From Myxococcota bacterium (GTDB lineage Bacteria; Myxococcota_C; UBA6777): a stretch of 58,995 nucleotides of DNA. Location: NCBI GenBank assembly GCA_023150835.1, contig JAKLKB010000025.1:1-58995 (forward strand), read 5' to 3'. Both the position numbers and the translations under genes were made by a program. Below are positions 27,130 to 35,337 of the stretch, in pieces; the stretch's first letter is position 1; every line of letters begins with the position of its first letter. The notes below the pieces were generated by a model that saw only the letters and a program-made list of their open reading frames with translations, did not search any database and was not told the origin of the DNA.

Positions 27130-28890
27130 TCAATACTTTTTTCCGGTAGCGGGTCGCAGGGGGGATTGGAGGGAGGAGGTTTGGTAGAAGGGAAGGGCTT
27201 TTTGGAGCATATCGTGAAGAAGTTGCTCGAAAGACATCTGATGTTTTTCGGCGAGGGACTTGAGGTGTTTGTATTGGGCGCTGCGAAAGCGGAGGGTGTA
27301 GAGGATCTCGCTATCTTGGGCGTGGGGGGCCGAGTCGATCTCTTCGGAAGATCCAGCCGAGGGTGCGGGGGCAAGCGCGGTGGGGCCTTCGGGAAAGGGA
27401 TCACCTTGGAAAAGAGAGGGATCAAAATCGTCCAAAGATTCGGGGGAAGCCGAAGGTAGCGGAGGTTTGGGGCCGATGGTGCGTTCGTCGGTTTCGGAGA
27501 GTGTCGCGGAAGGGAGCATCTCGACAGAGGGCGGTTCATCGGGGGCGATATCTTCGGAGGAGAGGGCGGCAAGATCGGGGTCGGTGTCTAGATCAACAAG
27601 GCGCAGCGGCTTTCGCGGGGCGAGATCGTGGGTGTCTGGCTCGGAGAAATCGTCTTCGGGAGGGCGAAGAGGAGAGAGAGCTTGGGAAGACAGCGGGGTG
27701 GGATCGGGGACAGCGGCCATGTGAGCGGAGGTGAATTCGAGGGCTTGTTGGGTTCCGAGGATCTCTGCGATCTGTTTTTCGATGTAGCGGTTTTCGCGGG
27801 TGATCTCGTCGGCAAAGAGCTGCTTGATAAAGTTGGAGAGGTGGAGGTTGGTGGGATTAAAGGGAAAACGGGAGAGCAGATTATTGAGTTCGTATTGGAT
27901 CTCCCAAGCGTTTTGGTAGCGGGCTTCGGGATCTTTGGCGAGGGCTTTGAGGATGATCGGCTCGATCTCCCAAGGAAAGTCTTCTTTGAAGTAAGAAGGC
28001 GGATAGATCGGCCCTTCGGCGATCGACTTGAGGATGGCGAGTTCGTTTTCGCCCGAGAACAGGCGATAGCCCGTCACGAGTTCGTAAAAGACGATCCCAA
28101 GGCTAAAGATATCGGAGCGTTGGTCGACTTCGCCATCAAGGATCTGTTCAGGCGACATATACGAGACTTTGCCTTTGAGCGTGCCTTCTTGCGTTTGTTC
28201 GAGGCTGTTGGCTGCCTTGGCGATCCCAAAGTCGAGGACTTTGACGCCGCCATCGAAGGAAACAAAAATGTTTTGAGGCGAGATATCGCGGTGGACGAGG
28301 TGGAGGGGGTTTCCGAGATGGTCGGTTTTGCAGTGCGCGTAGTAGAGACCTTCGCAGACTTGGGAGATGATCTTGATCGCGTATTCGATGGGAAAAGGGA
28401 TCTTTTCGGTTTGTGCTTTGAGGGCGATCTCGGACAGATCGCGCCCGTTGATGTACTCCATCGCGATAAAGTAGGAGTCCTCGATCTTTCCCATATCATA
28501 GATTTGGACGATATGCGGGTGGTTGAGCTGGGCAGCGAGGCGCGCTTCGTTGAGGAACATCTTGACGAAGCTGCGTTCTTTGGCGAGGTGAGGCTTGATC
28601 TTTTTGATCACGACGATCTTGGCGAAACCTTCGGGGCCTGCGAGGTGCGCAAGCCAGATCTCCGCCATGCCACCAACGGCAAGTTGTTCGATCAGGGTGT
28701 AGCGTCCGAGCTTTTGTCCACGGGCCAAGATGGTGTCCTCGATGCCTAGAAGTTGAGGCGCTGTGTATCGTGTGGATGAGTACGAAAGACCCGCCTTTTG
28801 CGCCTGAAGGATGGCTGAGGAATCTAACACAGAGACTTTTGCAAAGACAAGGCAGATCGTGGAAGGTGTAGAAAAAGCGTGACTACGCAC
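27130..28890 (-). CDS. Ser/Thr protein kinase (Hanks type) with C-terminal ribbon-helix-helix-like segment
   Basis: Kinase domain elements are clear: LAVGGMAEIWLA (P-loop), VIKKIK (catalytic Lys), HRDISPQN (catalytic loop), DFGIAK (Mg-binding), SPEQ. HRDISPQN in place of HRDLKPEN is common in myxobacterial kinases. After the kinase comes an acidic, Pro/Ser-rich linker of about 150 residues with no membrane helix. The last 50 residues read YTLRFRSAQYKHLKSLAEKH then MSFEQLLHDMLQKAL, which looks like a strand-helix-helix of the Arc/CopG type. The start is uncertain: the frame is open from 28890, but TTG at 28728 follows GAGGA and removes an unconserved leader of about 54 residues. Downstream of the HEAT-repeat gene on the same strand. 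Confidence 0.9.
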   Translation of the reverse strand: MRSHAFSTPSTICLVFAKVSVLDSSAILQAQKAGLSYSSTRYTAPQLLGIEDTILARGQKLGRYTLIEQLAVGGMAEIWLAHLAGPEGFAKIVVIKKIKPHLAKERSFVKMFLNEARLAAQLNHPHIVQIYDMGKIEDSYFIAMEYINGRDLSEIALKAQTEKIPFPIEYAIKIISQVCEGLYYAHCKTDHLGNPLHLVHRDISPQNIFVSFDGGVKVLDFGIAKAANSLEQTQEGTLKGKVSYMSPEQILDGEVDQRSDIFSLGIVFYELVTGYRLFSGENELAILKSIAEGPIYPPSYFKEDFPWEIEPIILKALAKDPEARYQNAWEIQYELNNLLSRFPFNPTNLHLSNFIKQLFADEITRENRYIEKQIAEILGTQQALEFTSAHMAAVPDPTPLSSQALSPLRPPEDDFSEPDTHDLAPRKPLRLVDLDTDPDLAALSSEDIAPDEPPSVEMLPSATLSETDERTIGPKPPLPSASPESLDDFDPSLFQGDPFPEGPTALAPAPSAGSSEEIDSAPHAQDSEILYTLRFRSAQYKHLKSLAEKHQMSFEQLLHDMLQKALPFYQTSSLQSPLRPATGKKY

Positions 28891-28902
28891 TCATGGGACC
28901 GC

Positions 28903-30468
28903 TTAGCGAAATCCCTCGGAAGCTTCGGTGTTTTCAGCAGCATCCAAAGCGTCGGTAGAAAACCCCATGCCTTGCTCAAGCAGCCGATCGATGGTTTCTT
29001 CGTCTGTGATGCGCTCTAAAAGGGCGTAGGTACGGTCTTGGAGGCGTGCGTCAGAAAACCGCAGCAAGCCTTCTGCAAGCGCTGTCATCGCATTCTTCGC
29101 CTCCGAGGGCAAGATATCTTCGAGTAGAGCGAGGCTTGCTTCATAGATATCCGCTTCGGTCGTTTGGTGGAGGACGTTGATGATCTCAGCGGCCAATGCT
29201 TCGGATGGGGCCAAGGCCAGTTTTTTTAAGATCCGCAAGGCCATCACCACTTCGTGCGAAAAAGAGGATCGCAAAAAAGGCTGCAACTCTAGCAACAACA
29301 AGCGATCCGCAGGGGAGCCGTCCACAAGGCACGACAAGGCTTCCAACAGATATGCGCGCATCTCGACTTTCTCGCTGCGGTGCAGCGCGTCCAAGACCGC
29401 ACGCAACTGCTCTTTGTCCCGAGCAGTCAGGACTTTTGCGAGCAAACGTCCCGCCTCCAACCGCACCCCCTCGTTTGGGTCGGTCAGCGTTTCTGCGATG
29501 ATCTGGGCAAGCGGGCCTTTGTGTGCGTGAACAAGGCCGCGCAGTGCGGCTTTGCGGATCTCTGCTTCTTCTGTGAACAACAAGCGTCGATACGTCTCAA
29601 ACAACGCGCTAGGATCGGCCTCGTGAAGCTGTTCAAGTGAACGTAACGCGACCAAACGACGCCCAAGCAGGTTTCTTGGTTCCGAGATGATCTCTTCAAG
29701 AGGGCGGCTGGCTTCCTCGCGGATCTGACGCAATAGCGGTGTCATCTCGGCGAGTGTCGAGGTTCCTGCGTCCCGTAGCTGTGGGAGCAATCCGACCAAT
29801 ACATCTGGCCATGCCCGATCTATCGGAGTGTTCAGCGGTTCCGCGATGTCTCGATGCGTCGATTGCGTCGATTGCGTCGATTGCATCGATTGCGTTTGTT
29901 GTGATCGAACTTGCAAGCGAGCCGCGGCAGCCAAGGTCTCTGCTTGTAATGGTGGAATCCCTGATGTGGTCGGTCGATTTGTCTCTTGGAGGATACGCTC
30001 GCACTCTTCGCGCACCAAGCGATCGGGATCTTGCAGAAGGTAGCGCAAGATCGGCAAAACATCGAGAGTTCCGATCTTTCCGAGACCGATCACGGCCAAT
30101 CGTCGCACGCTCGGCGAGGTATCGCGGCTAAAAAACAGCAACAGATCCAACAGATCAAAGTCGCCAGCCCACTCTTTCCCTTCTATGAGCGAGACCAAGA
30201 CATCCAACAGGATCTCTTTGTTTTCCGCCGACGCTCCCGCCCTCCCAAGCAACGAGATCAGGTGCGGTAGCGCTTCCAAAGCGTGCATCTGTTTGAGGAC
30301 CAACGCCGCGTTACGCCGCAGGCGCTCGCCCCCCTCTTCGATGGAACGCAGCAACGGGATCATCGCTGTTTCGCCGATCGCTGCGAGCGCATGGCTCGCA
30401 CCGCGCACATCCTCTTGCCACTCGCTGTCGAGATCTCTCAAGAGTCGTATGACCACATCCTCAGTCAT
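28903..30468 (-). CDS. HEAT-repeat protein
   Basis: About 521 residues, ATG at 30468 (an in-frame TTG at 30480 is less likely). It is built of paired helices typical of HEAT/PBS-lyase repeats, for example SVRRLAVIGLGKIGTLDVLP, EIRKAALRGLVHAHKG and GVRLEAGRLLAKVL. No catalytic motif, signal peptide or membrane helix; probably a cytoplasmic scaffold. Around residues 195-205 a short QST repeat is encoded by a 9-bp tandem repeat (29857-29892). It ends just before the Ser/Thr kinase frame opens, so kinase and scaffold may work together. That is inference from position only. Confidence 0.85.
   Translation of the reverse strand: MTEDVVIRLLRDLDSEWQEDVRGASHALAAIGETAMIPLLRSIEEGGERLRRNAALVLKQMHALEALPHLISLLGRAGASAENKEILLDVLVSLIEGKEWAGDFDLLDLLLFFSRDTSPSVRRLAVIGLGKIGTLDVLPILRYLLQDPDRLVREECERILQETNRPTTSGIPPLQAETLAAAARLQVRSQQTQSMQSTQSTQSTHRDIAEPLNTPIDRAWPDVLVGLLPQLRDAGTSTLAEMTPLLRQIREEASRPLEEIISEPRNLLGRRLVALRSLEQLHEADPSALFETYRRLLFTEEAEIRKAALRGLVHAHKGPLAQIIAETLTDPNEGVRLEAGRLLAKVLTARDKEQLRAVLDALHRSEKVEMRAYLLEALSCLVDGSPADRLLLLELQPFLRSSFSHEVVMALRILKKLALAPSEALAAEIINVLHQTTEADIYEASLALLEDILPSEAKNAMTALAEGLLRFSDARLQDRTYALLERITDEETIDRLLEQGMGFSTDALDAAENTEASEGFR
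29857..29892. repeat. 9-bp tandem repeat inside the HEAT gene
   Basis: CGTCGATTG three times followed by CATCGATTG. On the minus strand it encodes the low-complexity QSTQSTQST linker between two HEAT blocks. Copy-number change would alter linker length in steps of three residues without a frameshift. Confidence 0.85.
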
Positions 30469-30659
30469 CTCAGCCCCCAAAGGCTTGCTTTGGTTGAATC
30501 TCGGGTCTTGCTTCTTTGACCATCTTTAAAAAACACCGCGCCCCCTGTCAAGCGAACCTTACAAGGACGCGCTTTCAAACCGACGCCGCAATATGCACCC
30601 CAAACAGATCGCCCCAAGCCTGCCGAGAGGCCCATCCATCCAACACCGCTACACTTCTT

Positions 30660-32204
30660 TTATCGAGAGGCCCACGCGCCCAAAGCCGCAGCATACACTT
30701 CTTTTAACGGGATCCCGTGTTGCTCTGCCAGTTGTCGACAAGACGCATATTCGGGCGCAAACTGCACCACTTCGTCTCCGCGACGCCCAAGCTTGATCGA
30801 GACAAGCCCCCATGGTGTTTGTACTTCGGCAAACGATCGCTCTAATACACGCCGTTGGACGGGGAAAAAGCGAAACCCTAACGTCGAAGACTCCCGAAAC
30901 AACAGGTCTTCGACCACTCCAAGCTTTGATGCTGAACACAACAAAGATAGCTGATGCGCGGCTCGGCCTTTTTTCATCTGGATCGCACCCTGCCAAACGT
31001 CCCGTGCGCCCGCATCCCACAAACGCTCGCAAACATACGCCAGTTGCTCAGGACTCATGTCGTCTAGGTTCACTTCGACTTGCAAGAGATCCCCTTCCTC
31101 CCGATGCTCTGACAACGAGCGACCCAGCACCAATCGCAAAAGATTCGGCCTATCCGACAATTGGCGCTCGCCTGCTCCATAGCCCACGCTTTGCAACGTA
31201 AAAGACGGAAACGACACAAATTCCTCCGCCATCGCAGCCACAATCGCCGCTCCTGTGGGAGTCACCAACTCGACCGATAATCCGCTGTCATAGACAGGAA
31301 CACCGCGCAAGATCTCCAACGTCGCAGGCGCAGGCAACGGCAGGCGACCATGTTGGCATCGCACAAAACCCCGACTCATCGGCAAAGGAGAACAAGTCAC
31401 TTTCTCTATCCCCAACGCCTCAAGCCCGATCGCGACCCCCACGATATCCACAATCGAGTCGACCGCACCGACTTCATGAAACGAAACTTTTTCCACACTC
31501 ATCCCATGCACCGCAGCTTCGGCTTGGGCTAAACGCAAAAAGATCGCTTGCGCTCGTTCCTTGACACCTCTTGGCAAGCCGCTTCGCTCGATCATTGAGC
31601 GGATATCCGCGTAGCTTCGGTGGCTTCCATCCTCGATTGAGCCTTCGTGGTGGTGTCCGTGTTCATGGACGTGTTGGTGATCGTGTCCGTATTCATGGGT
31701 GTGTTGGTGGTGTCCGTGTGGATGGGCATATTGGTGATCGCGATCGTGGCCGTGTTCGTGGGTGTGTTGGTGATCGCGATCGTGGCCGTGTTCATGGGTG
31801 TGTTGGTGATCGTGGCGTCCGTGCTCATGGGTGTGTTGGTGATCGTGGTGGCCGTGCTCATGGGTGTGTTGGTGATCGTGGTGGCCGTGCTCATGGGTGT
31901 GTTGGTGATCGTGGTGATGATCGTGCGGATGGGTGTGCTTGTGTTGAGGGCCATGTTCGTGGACGTGTGTGTGTGTGTGTGTCGGTTCGAGTGGCTTCGA
32001 AGGGTGAGAGGGATGCAAGAGGACACGAAGTTTAACAGCATCAAGAACACCGACCATCCGACGTTCTGCATGGATCTCATAACCTGACAGATCCAACAGG
32101 GCCAGTCCGTCGCGTAAAACATCGAGAGAGACGCCGATATCCAACAACGCCCCCAAGGTCATATCACCGCTAACACCGCTAAAACAATCAAAGTGCAACC
32201 ACAT
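30660..32204 (-). CDS. larC: LarC, nickel-pincer cofactor (Ni-SCS) cyclometallase, with very long His-rich insert
   Basis: LarC inserts nickel into pyridinium-3,5-bisthiocarboxylate mononucleotide to finish the lactate racemase-type cofactor. The N-terminus (HFDCFSGVSGDMTLGAL) and C-terminal parts (HEVGAVDSIVDIVG, VELVTPTGAAIVA, VEVNLDDMSPEQL) match the family. It is a single uninterrupted frame, unlike the frameshifted lactobacillar gene. Residues 75-187 are about half histidine, mostly an 11- or 12-residue repeat (DHQHTHEHGHH). Short His clusters occur in other LarC, UreE and HypB proteins and are linked to nickel storage; this one is exceptionally long. The ATG overlaps the end of larB by 17 bases, so the two are translationally coupled. 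larE and larA are not in the window. Confidence 0.96.
   Translation of the reverse strand: MWLHFDCFSGVSGDMTLGALLDIGVSLDVLRDGLALLDLSGYEIHAERRMVGVLDAVKLRVLLHPSHPSKPLEPTHTHTHVHEHGPQHKHTHPHDHHHDHQHTHEHGHHDHQHTHEHGHHDHQHTHEHGRHDHQHTHEHGHDRDHQHTHEHGHDRDHQYAHPHGHHQHTHEYGHDHQHVHEHGHHHEGSIEDGSHRSYADIRSMIERSGLPRGVKERAQAIFLRLAQAEAAVHGMSVEKVSFHEVGAVDSIVDIVGVAIGLEALGIEKVTCSPLPMSRGFVRCQHGRLPLPAPATLEILRGVPVYDSGLSVELVTPTGAAIVAAMAEEFVSFPSFTLQSVGYGAGERQLSDRPNLLRLVLGRSLSEHREEGDLLQVEVNLDDMSPEQLAYVCERLWDAGARDVWQGAIQMKKGRAAHQLSLLCSASKLGVVEDLLFRESSTLGFRFFPVQRRVLERSFAEVQTPWGLVSIKLGRRGDEVVQFAPEYASCRQLAEQHGIPLKEVYAAALGAWASR
31644..31982. repeat. 33/36-bp in-frame tandem repeats encoding the LarC His-rich insert
   Basis: Near-perfect 33-bp units (for example around 31800-31920, each containing CATGGGTGTGTTGGTGATCG) encode DHQHTHEHGHH. 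Two 36-bp variants encode the DRDHQ form. The purity of adjacent units suggests recent slippage or expansion. Confidence 0.9.
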
Positions 32205-32973
32205 CCAAAGCGTCCTTTTCTTTGCGCTGGCGGTTGATCAAAGAAGCCGCGTAGGCCGCCCCGAAACCGTTGTCGATATTGACCACCGTGATCCCCGCTG
32301 CGCAGCTTGTCAGCATCGACATCAGCGCAACGAATCCCCCCGCCCCAACGCCGTATCCGATACTTGTCGGAACAGCGATCACCGGGCGATCGACCAGCCC
32401 CGCAACGACCGAAGGCAACGCGCCTTCCATCCCCGCAACCACGATCAAGACTTCCGCAAGGCGGATGCGTTCGATCTCGCCCAACAGTCGGTGCAGTCCT
32501 GCCACTCCGATATCCGCCACGATCGACGTGCGGTTGCCCATCAATCGCAACGTTACTTCGGCCTCTCGTGCGATCGGAAGATCCGAAGTCCCCGCTGCCA
32601 AGATCAACACTTCACCACGACCCCGATCCGCGATGGGTTCGGTGGCGCGGTACAAACAGCGAGACGGTCCATCGTACACAGCATCCGAAACCACCGCACG
32701 CACGGCTGCTGCTTGGTTCGCATCAGCCCGAGTCGCCAAGACGACCGTGTGATGGGCGGCAAGATGTGCAAAGATCGCCGCTACTTGTTCAGGCGTCTTC
32801 CCCTGTGCAAAGATAACCTCCGGAAATCCCCGACGTAGCGCTCGATGATGATCGACTCGGCTTTCTTCCAACGATGCGTAGGGCAGGATCGCCAAGCGCT
32901 TTAACGCCTCTTCGACCGACAAGGCATCACCCTTGACTTGCTCCAACAACGCCCGTATCGCTTGTTCTTCCAC
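32188..32973 (-). CDS. larB: LarB, pyridinium-3,5-biscarboxylic acid mononucleotide synthase
   Basis: First enzyme of nickel-pincer cofactor synthesis: carboxylates and hydrolyses nicotinic acid adenine dinucleotide. 261 residues, the family's normal size. The N-terminal part contains RRGFPEVIFAQGKTPEQ. The C-terminal half is the PurE/AIR-carboxylase-like domain (VLILAAGTSDLPIAREAEVT, VVAGMEGALPSVVAGL, VPTSIGYGVG, NIDNGFGAAYAA). It is followed by overlapping larC and divergent from the metzincin gene with a gap of about 180 bases. The HypE/LarE-type sulphur insertase and the enzyme that uses the cofactor must be elsewhere. Confidence 0.96.
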   Translation of the reverse strand: MEEQAIRALLEQVKGDALSVEEALKRLAILPYASLEESRVDHHRALRRGFPEVIFAQGKTPEQVAAIFAHLAAHHTVVLATRADANQAAAVRAVVSDAVYDGPSRCLYRATEPIADRGRGEVLILAAGTSDLPIAREAEVTLRLMGNRTSIVADIGVAGLHRLLGEIERIRLAEVLIVVAGMEGALPSVVAGLVDRPVIAVPTSIGYGVGAGGFVALMSMLTSCAAGITVVNIDNGFGAAYAASLINRQRKEKDALDVVAL

Positions 32974-33153
32974 GCTTCATGCTCCTTTGCCCTTGGATTC
33001 TATCCCCAAAAGACTTGCCTTCTCTTGGAGAATTGCCACCCTCATGTCAAGGATGTTTGTGGTCTTGCGATACCCTTTTTTATCAACGCCACAAGCTGCT
33101 CTGCCCCGTTCAACACAACGCACTCCGCCTCTGCGAATAGAAGGACGTTGCTC

Positions 33154-33981
33154 ATGGCTCTCTCTCTTCGTTTCTTGGCTTTTGTTTCGTTTTGCATCGC
33201 TCTCTGCGCTTTCCCTATTCTTCCCCAAGCCTTCGTTCGCACCAAAGCCACCACCCCCGACGGCAAAGAAGTGGCCCTCTTTTGGAACGAATTCCCCATC
33301 AAATACTTCATCAACAAAGCCGGTAGCCCTGACATATCCGACCTCGAAGGGACTTACGATGCGATCAAAGCCAGCTTCCAAGCGTGGATGAATCCCGGGT
33401 GTGGCTGCTTTCAAGCCGAGTTTGTCGGATTGACCGACCTCGCGGAAACTGGATACAACCAAGACAAACCCGCCGAAGATCAAAATGTCATCTTCTTTCG
33501 ACAAGGCGATTGGACCCACAACCGCCAAGCCGTCGCCGTCACCAGCGTCGTCTACAGCCGCAGCACAGGACAGATCTTCGGCTTTGATATCGAGATCAAC
33601 GATCGCGACTATCGCTTCAGCCTCGATGGCAGCAGCGTTCCCGGTGTTCCCCGACCCATCGCTACCATCGACCTCCAAAACACCCTCACGCACGAAGCCG
33701 GACATGCTCTTGGCCTCGATCACAGCGAAAACAAATCTGCGACCATGTACGCTTCCGCTCCCCCCGGCGAAACCTCCAAACGCCAACTTCATTCCGACGA
33801 TATCGAGGGCCTTTGTTCTATCTACCGCAAAGAAACCGCAAGCCAGACCTGCCAGATCTCTCGCTCAGAACAATTCCTCAAAGGCACAGGATGCGCCTGT
33901 CAGTCTTCTTCACCCTCCAATCACCCCTTCCTTCCGCTATTTGCGCTCTTTGTCTTGCTCTTTTGGCGGCGACGCGCTTAG
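33154..33981 (+). CDS. Matrixin-like metzincin protease with MYXO-CTERM-like tail
   Basis: About 275 residues. ATG at 33154 follows AGAAGGA and begins a signal peptide (FLAFVSFCIALCAFPILPQA). The zinc-binding signature HEAGHALGLDH is complete and is followed by a plausible Met-turn (SATMY), placing it in the M10/M57-like metzincins. The C-terminus has GTGCACQ, a Ser/Pro linker, a hydrophobic stretch (FLPLFALFVLLF) and RRRA, the Cys-hydrophobic-Arg pattern of MYXO-CTERM sorting tails. It is therefore probably surface-attached. There is no obvious cysteine-switch propeptide. The longer open frame back to 32938 overlaps larB antisense and is not used. Confidence 0.9.
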   Translation: MALSLRFLAFVSFCIALCAFPILPQAFVRTKATTPDGKEVALFWNEFPIKYFINKAGSPDISDLEGTYDAIKASFQAWMNPGCGCFQAEFVGLTDLAETGYNQDKPAEDQNVIFFRQGDWTHNRQAVAVTSVVYSRSTGQIFGFDIEINDRDYRFSLDGSSVPGVPRPIATIDLQNTLTHEAGHALGLDHSENKSATMYASAPPGETSKRQLHSDDIEGLCSIYRKETASQTCQISRSEQFLKGTGCACQSSSPSNHPFLPLFALFVLLFWRRRA

Positions 33982-34418
33982 GCCATCCATATGCTTTCCT
34001 ACACCCTCCCCATGCCTTCTGTAATGCGAGTAATCACTTTATTGAATCTTTGTTCTAAAATATAACTTCTTGAGAGTAGAAACATTTTTCTGTGATCAAA
34101 ATTTGAGATCCATCTAAAACGCAGCCAAAATGCAAGCAACGTTTGCTTGACTCAAGTCGATGATCTGTGCGACCTTCGAGGCCGCTCAAAAAGAGCGAAG
34201 AATCAAGTTGGCAAAGAAAGTGCAAGCACACACGCCGCACACCAACTCCCCTCTTTCTTGCTGTGCATGTCTTGATGGAACGCTTCTTTTTCCCGCGAAC
34301 CCAAAAGACCCCAAACACCACTTGACCCCGACATCATCGCCAAGGCAAGGAGTCCTAAGACGCGATGTCGAGGCTCCCACACTCAAGGTGTGCGGATTAC
34401 CCGTCAAGGAGACACGAC
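33982..34418. other. Intergenic region with AT-rich core
   Basis: Between the metzincin and PilZ genes. 34040-34130 is distinctly AT-rich for this window (AAAATATAACTTCTTGAGAG). It is followed by a near-palindrome GCAAGCAACGTTTGCTTG at 34132-34150 that could be an operator. No gene supported. Confidence 0.45.
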
Positions 34419-34832
34419 ATGACCGATCAATCCACAGAGCGCCGCAACTACGTACGTCTTCCCCTCAAAGACATGATGGTTCGTTACGGCCACGAAGGTC
34501 AGGTCTACTTTGGCAGTTGCCAAAACCTCAGCCCCGGCGGCCTTTTCATCGCAACCAAAACCCCTGCTCCCTACGGCTCCGAAGTGACCCTCAAGTTCAC
34601 ACTCCCGGGCCATGAAAATACACTCCAAGCCAAAGGGCTTGTTGTTCGCGTGAATCGCGACACACGCAACCGTTCCACCCCAAACAACGCCCCCGGTATG
34701 CACGTGCGCTTCACCAAGATGACAGCCACCACCAAAGAAGAACTCAAGCGCTTTCTCGTCCCCCGCTTGCGCGAACTTGTGATCCGACGACTCGCCGAAC
34801 GCCAACGCGCCACCAAAAAAGAACAACCCTGA
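34419..34832 (+). CDS. PilZ-domain c-di-GMP-binding protein
   Basis: About 137 residues, single PilZ domain. ATG at 34419 has AAGGAG upstream. The c-di-GMP motif RRNYVRLP (RxxxR type) and the later NLSPGGLFI (D/NxSxxG type) are present, so binding is likely. The size and C-terminal RELVIRRLAE helix fit the stand-alone PilZ proteins common in myxobacteria, where they act in motility and surface signalling. No neighbouring diguanylate cyclase. Followed by a repeat-rich gap with R1 and R2 copies. Confidence 0.9.
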   Translation: MTDQSTERRNYVRLPLKDMMVRYGHEGQVYFGSCQNLSPGGLFIATKTPAPYGSEVTLKFTLPGHENTLQAKGLVVRVNRDTRNRSTPNNAPGMHVRFTKMTATTKEELKRFLVPRLRELVIRRLAERQRATKKEQP

Positions 34833-34922
34833 TCTCCTTCCCCGCTCTACCTCCCTCTCCCTCCTTCCTCTTCTCTCTTTTTCTTTTTGATTCTCAACAA
34901 ACTTATCGCATTTGGGCTTGTT

Positions 34923-35039
34923 TTGTGGGGTTCCACCCCACGCCCCGCAAGAGGGCACTGCCCTCTTGGCTCCGTGTTGGGCGGGTCGTTCAGACGTTTT
35001 TACACAAACGGCTCTGCCGCTTGAAGCGGCGCGAACACG
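34923..35039 (-). repeat. Dispersed structured repeat R1, copy 4 (reversed)
   Basis: Read on the minus strand it matches the R1 order: CCGTGTTCG-like end, AAAAACGTC core, then hairpins. On the plus strand the hairpins are GTGGGGTTCCACCCCAC at 34925-34941 and AAGAGGGCACTGCCCTCTT at 34949-34967. The second stem uses different bases from copies 1-3 but pairs perfectly. Confidence 0.8.
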
Positions 35040-35107
35040 AGGGGTTTGTTGGTTGTGCTCGTGTGTGGCGGCCCTGCTCCTCGGAGCGGCGCGAACACGG
35101 GGGGGTT

Positions 35108-35222
35108 ATACGAAATCCGCCCATCGCGTGATCAAACGATGTAGGGGCAGCCCCCTGTGGCTGCCCGATGATAGGGCGTCTACGTACTATCCTTGTGTGT
35201 ACACATCACTCGGATATCGTAT
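35108..35222. mobile_element. R2 MITE-like element, copy C
   Basis: 115 bp from ATACGAAATCCG to CGGATATCGTAT with the internal GTAGGGGCAGCCCCCTGTGG palindrome. It sits among R1 fragments, suggesting these gaps are tolerant landing sites. Confidence 0.65.
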
Positions 35223-35337
35223 GATGGGTTACGTTTGTTTGTGGTGGCTCTGCCGATCGAAGTGGCGGAGATACGGGGGGTTGGTTGGCTGCGTCGGTGA
35301 GTGATAAGTTTTCTTATCGCGATGACAAGAGAAGTAA

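Larger units (their letters stand above)
34833..35337. other. Repeat-rich intergenic region
   Basis: No gene. It contains R1 copy 4 (34923-35039, reversed), two extra partial copies of the R1 end (about 35059-35105 and 35233-35281, each with a GGCTCTGCCG- or GGCGGCCCTG-like start and CGCGAACACGGGG- or GGAGATACGGGG-like end), and R2 copy C (35108-35222). Confidence 0.65.

Noticed and set aside
27628-28749. 373-codon plus-strand open frame
   Set aside because: Antisense of the Ser/Thr kinase, whose catalytic motifs are unambiguous.
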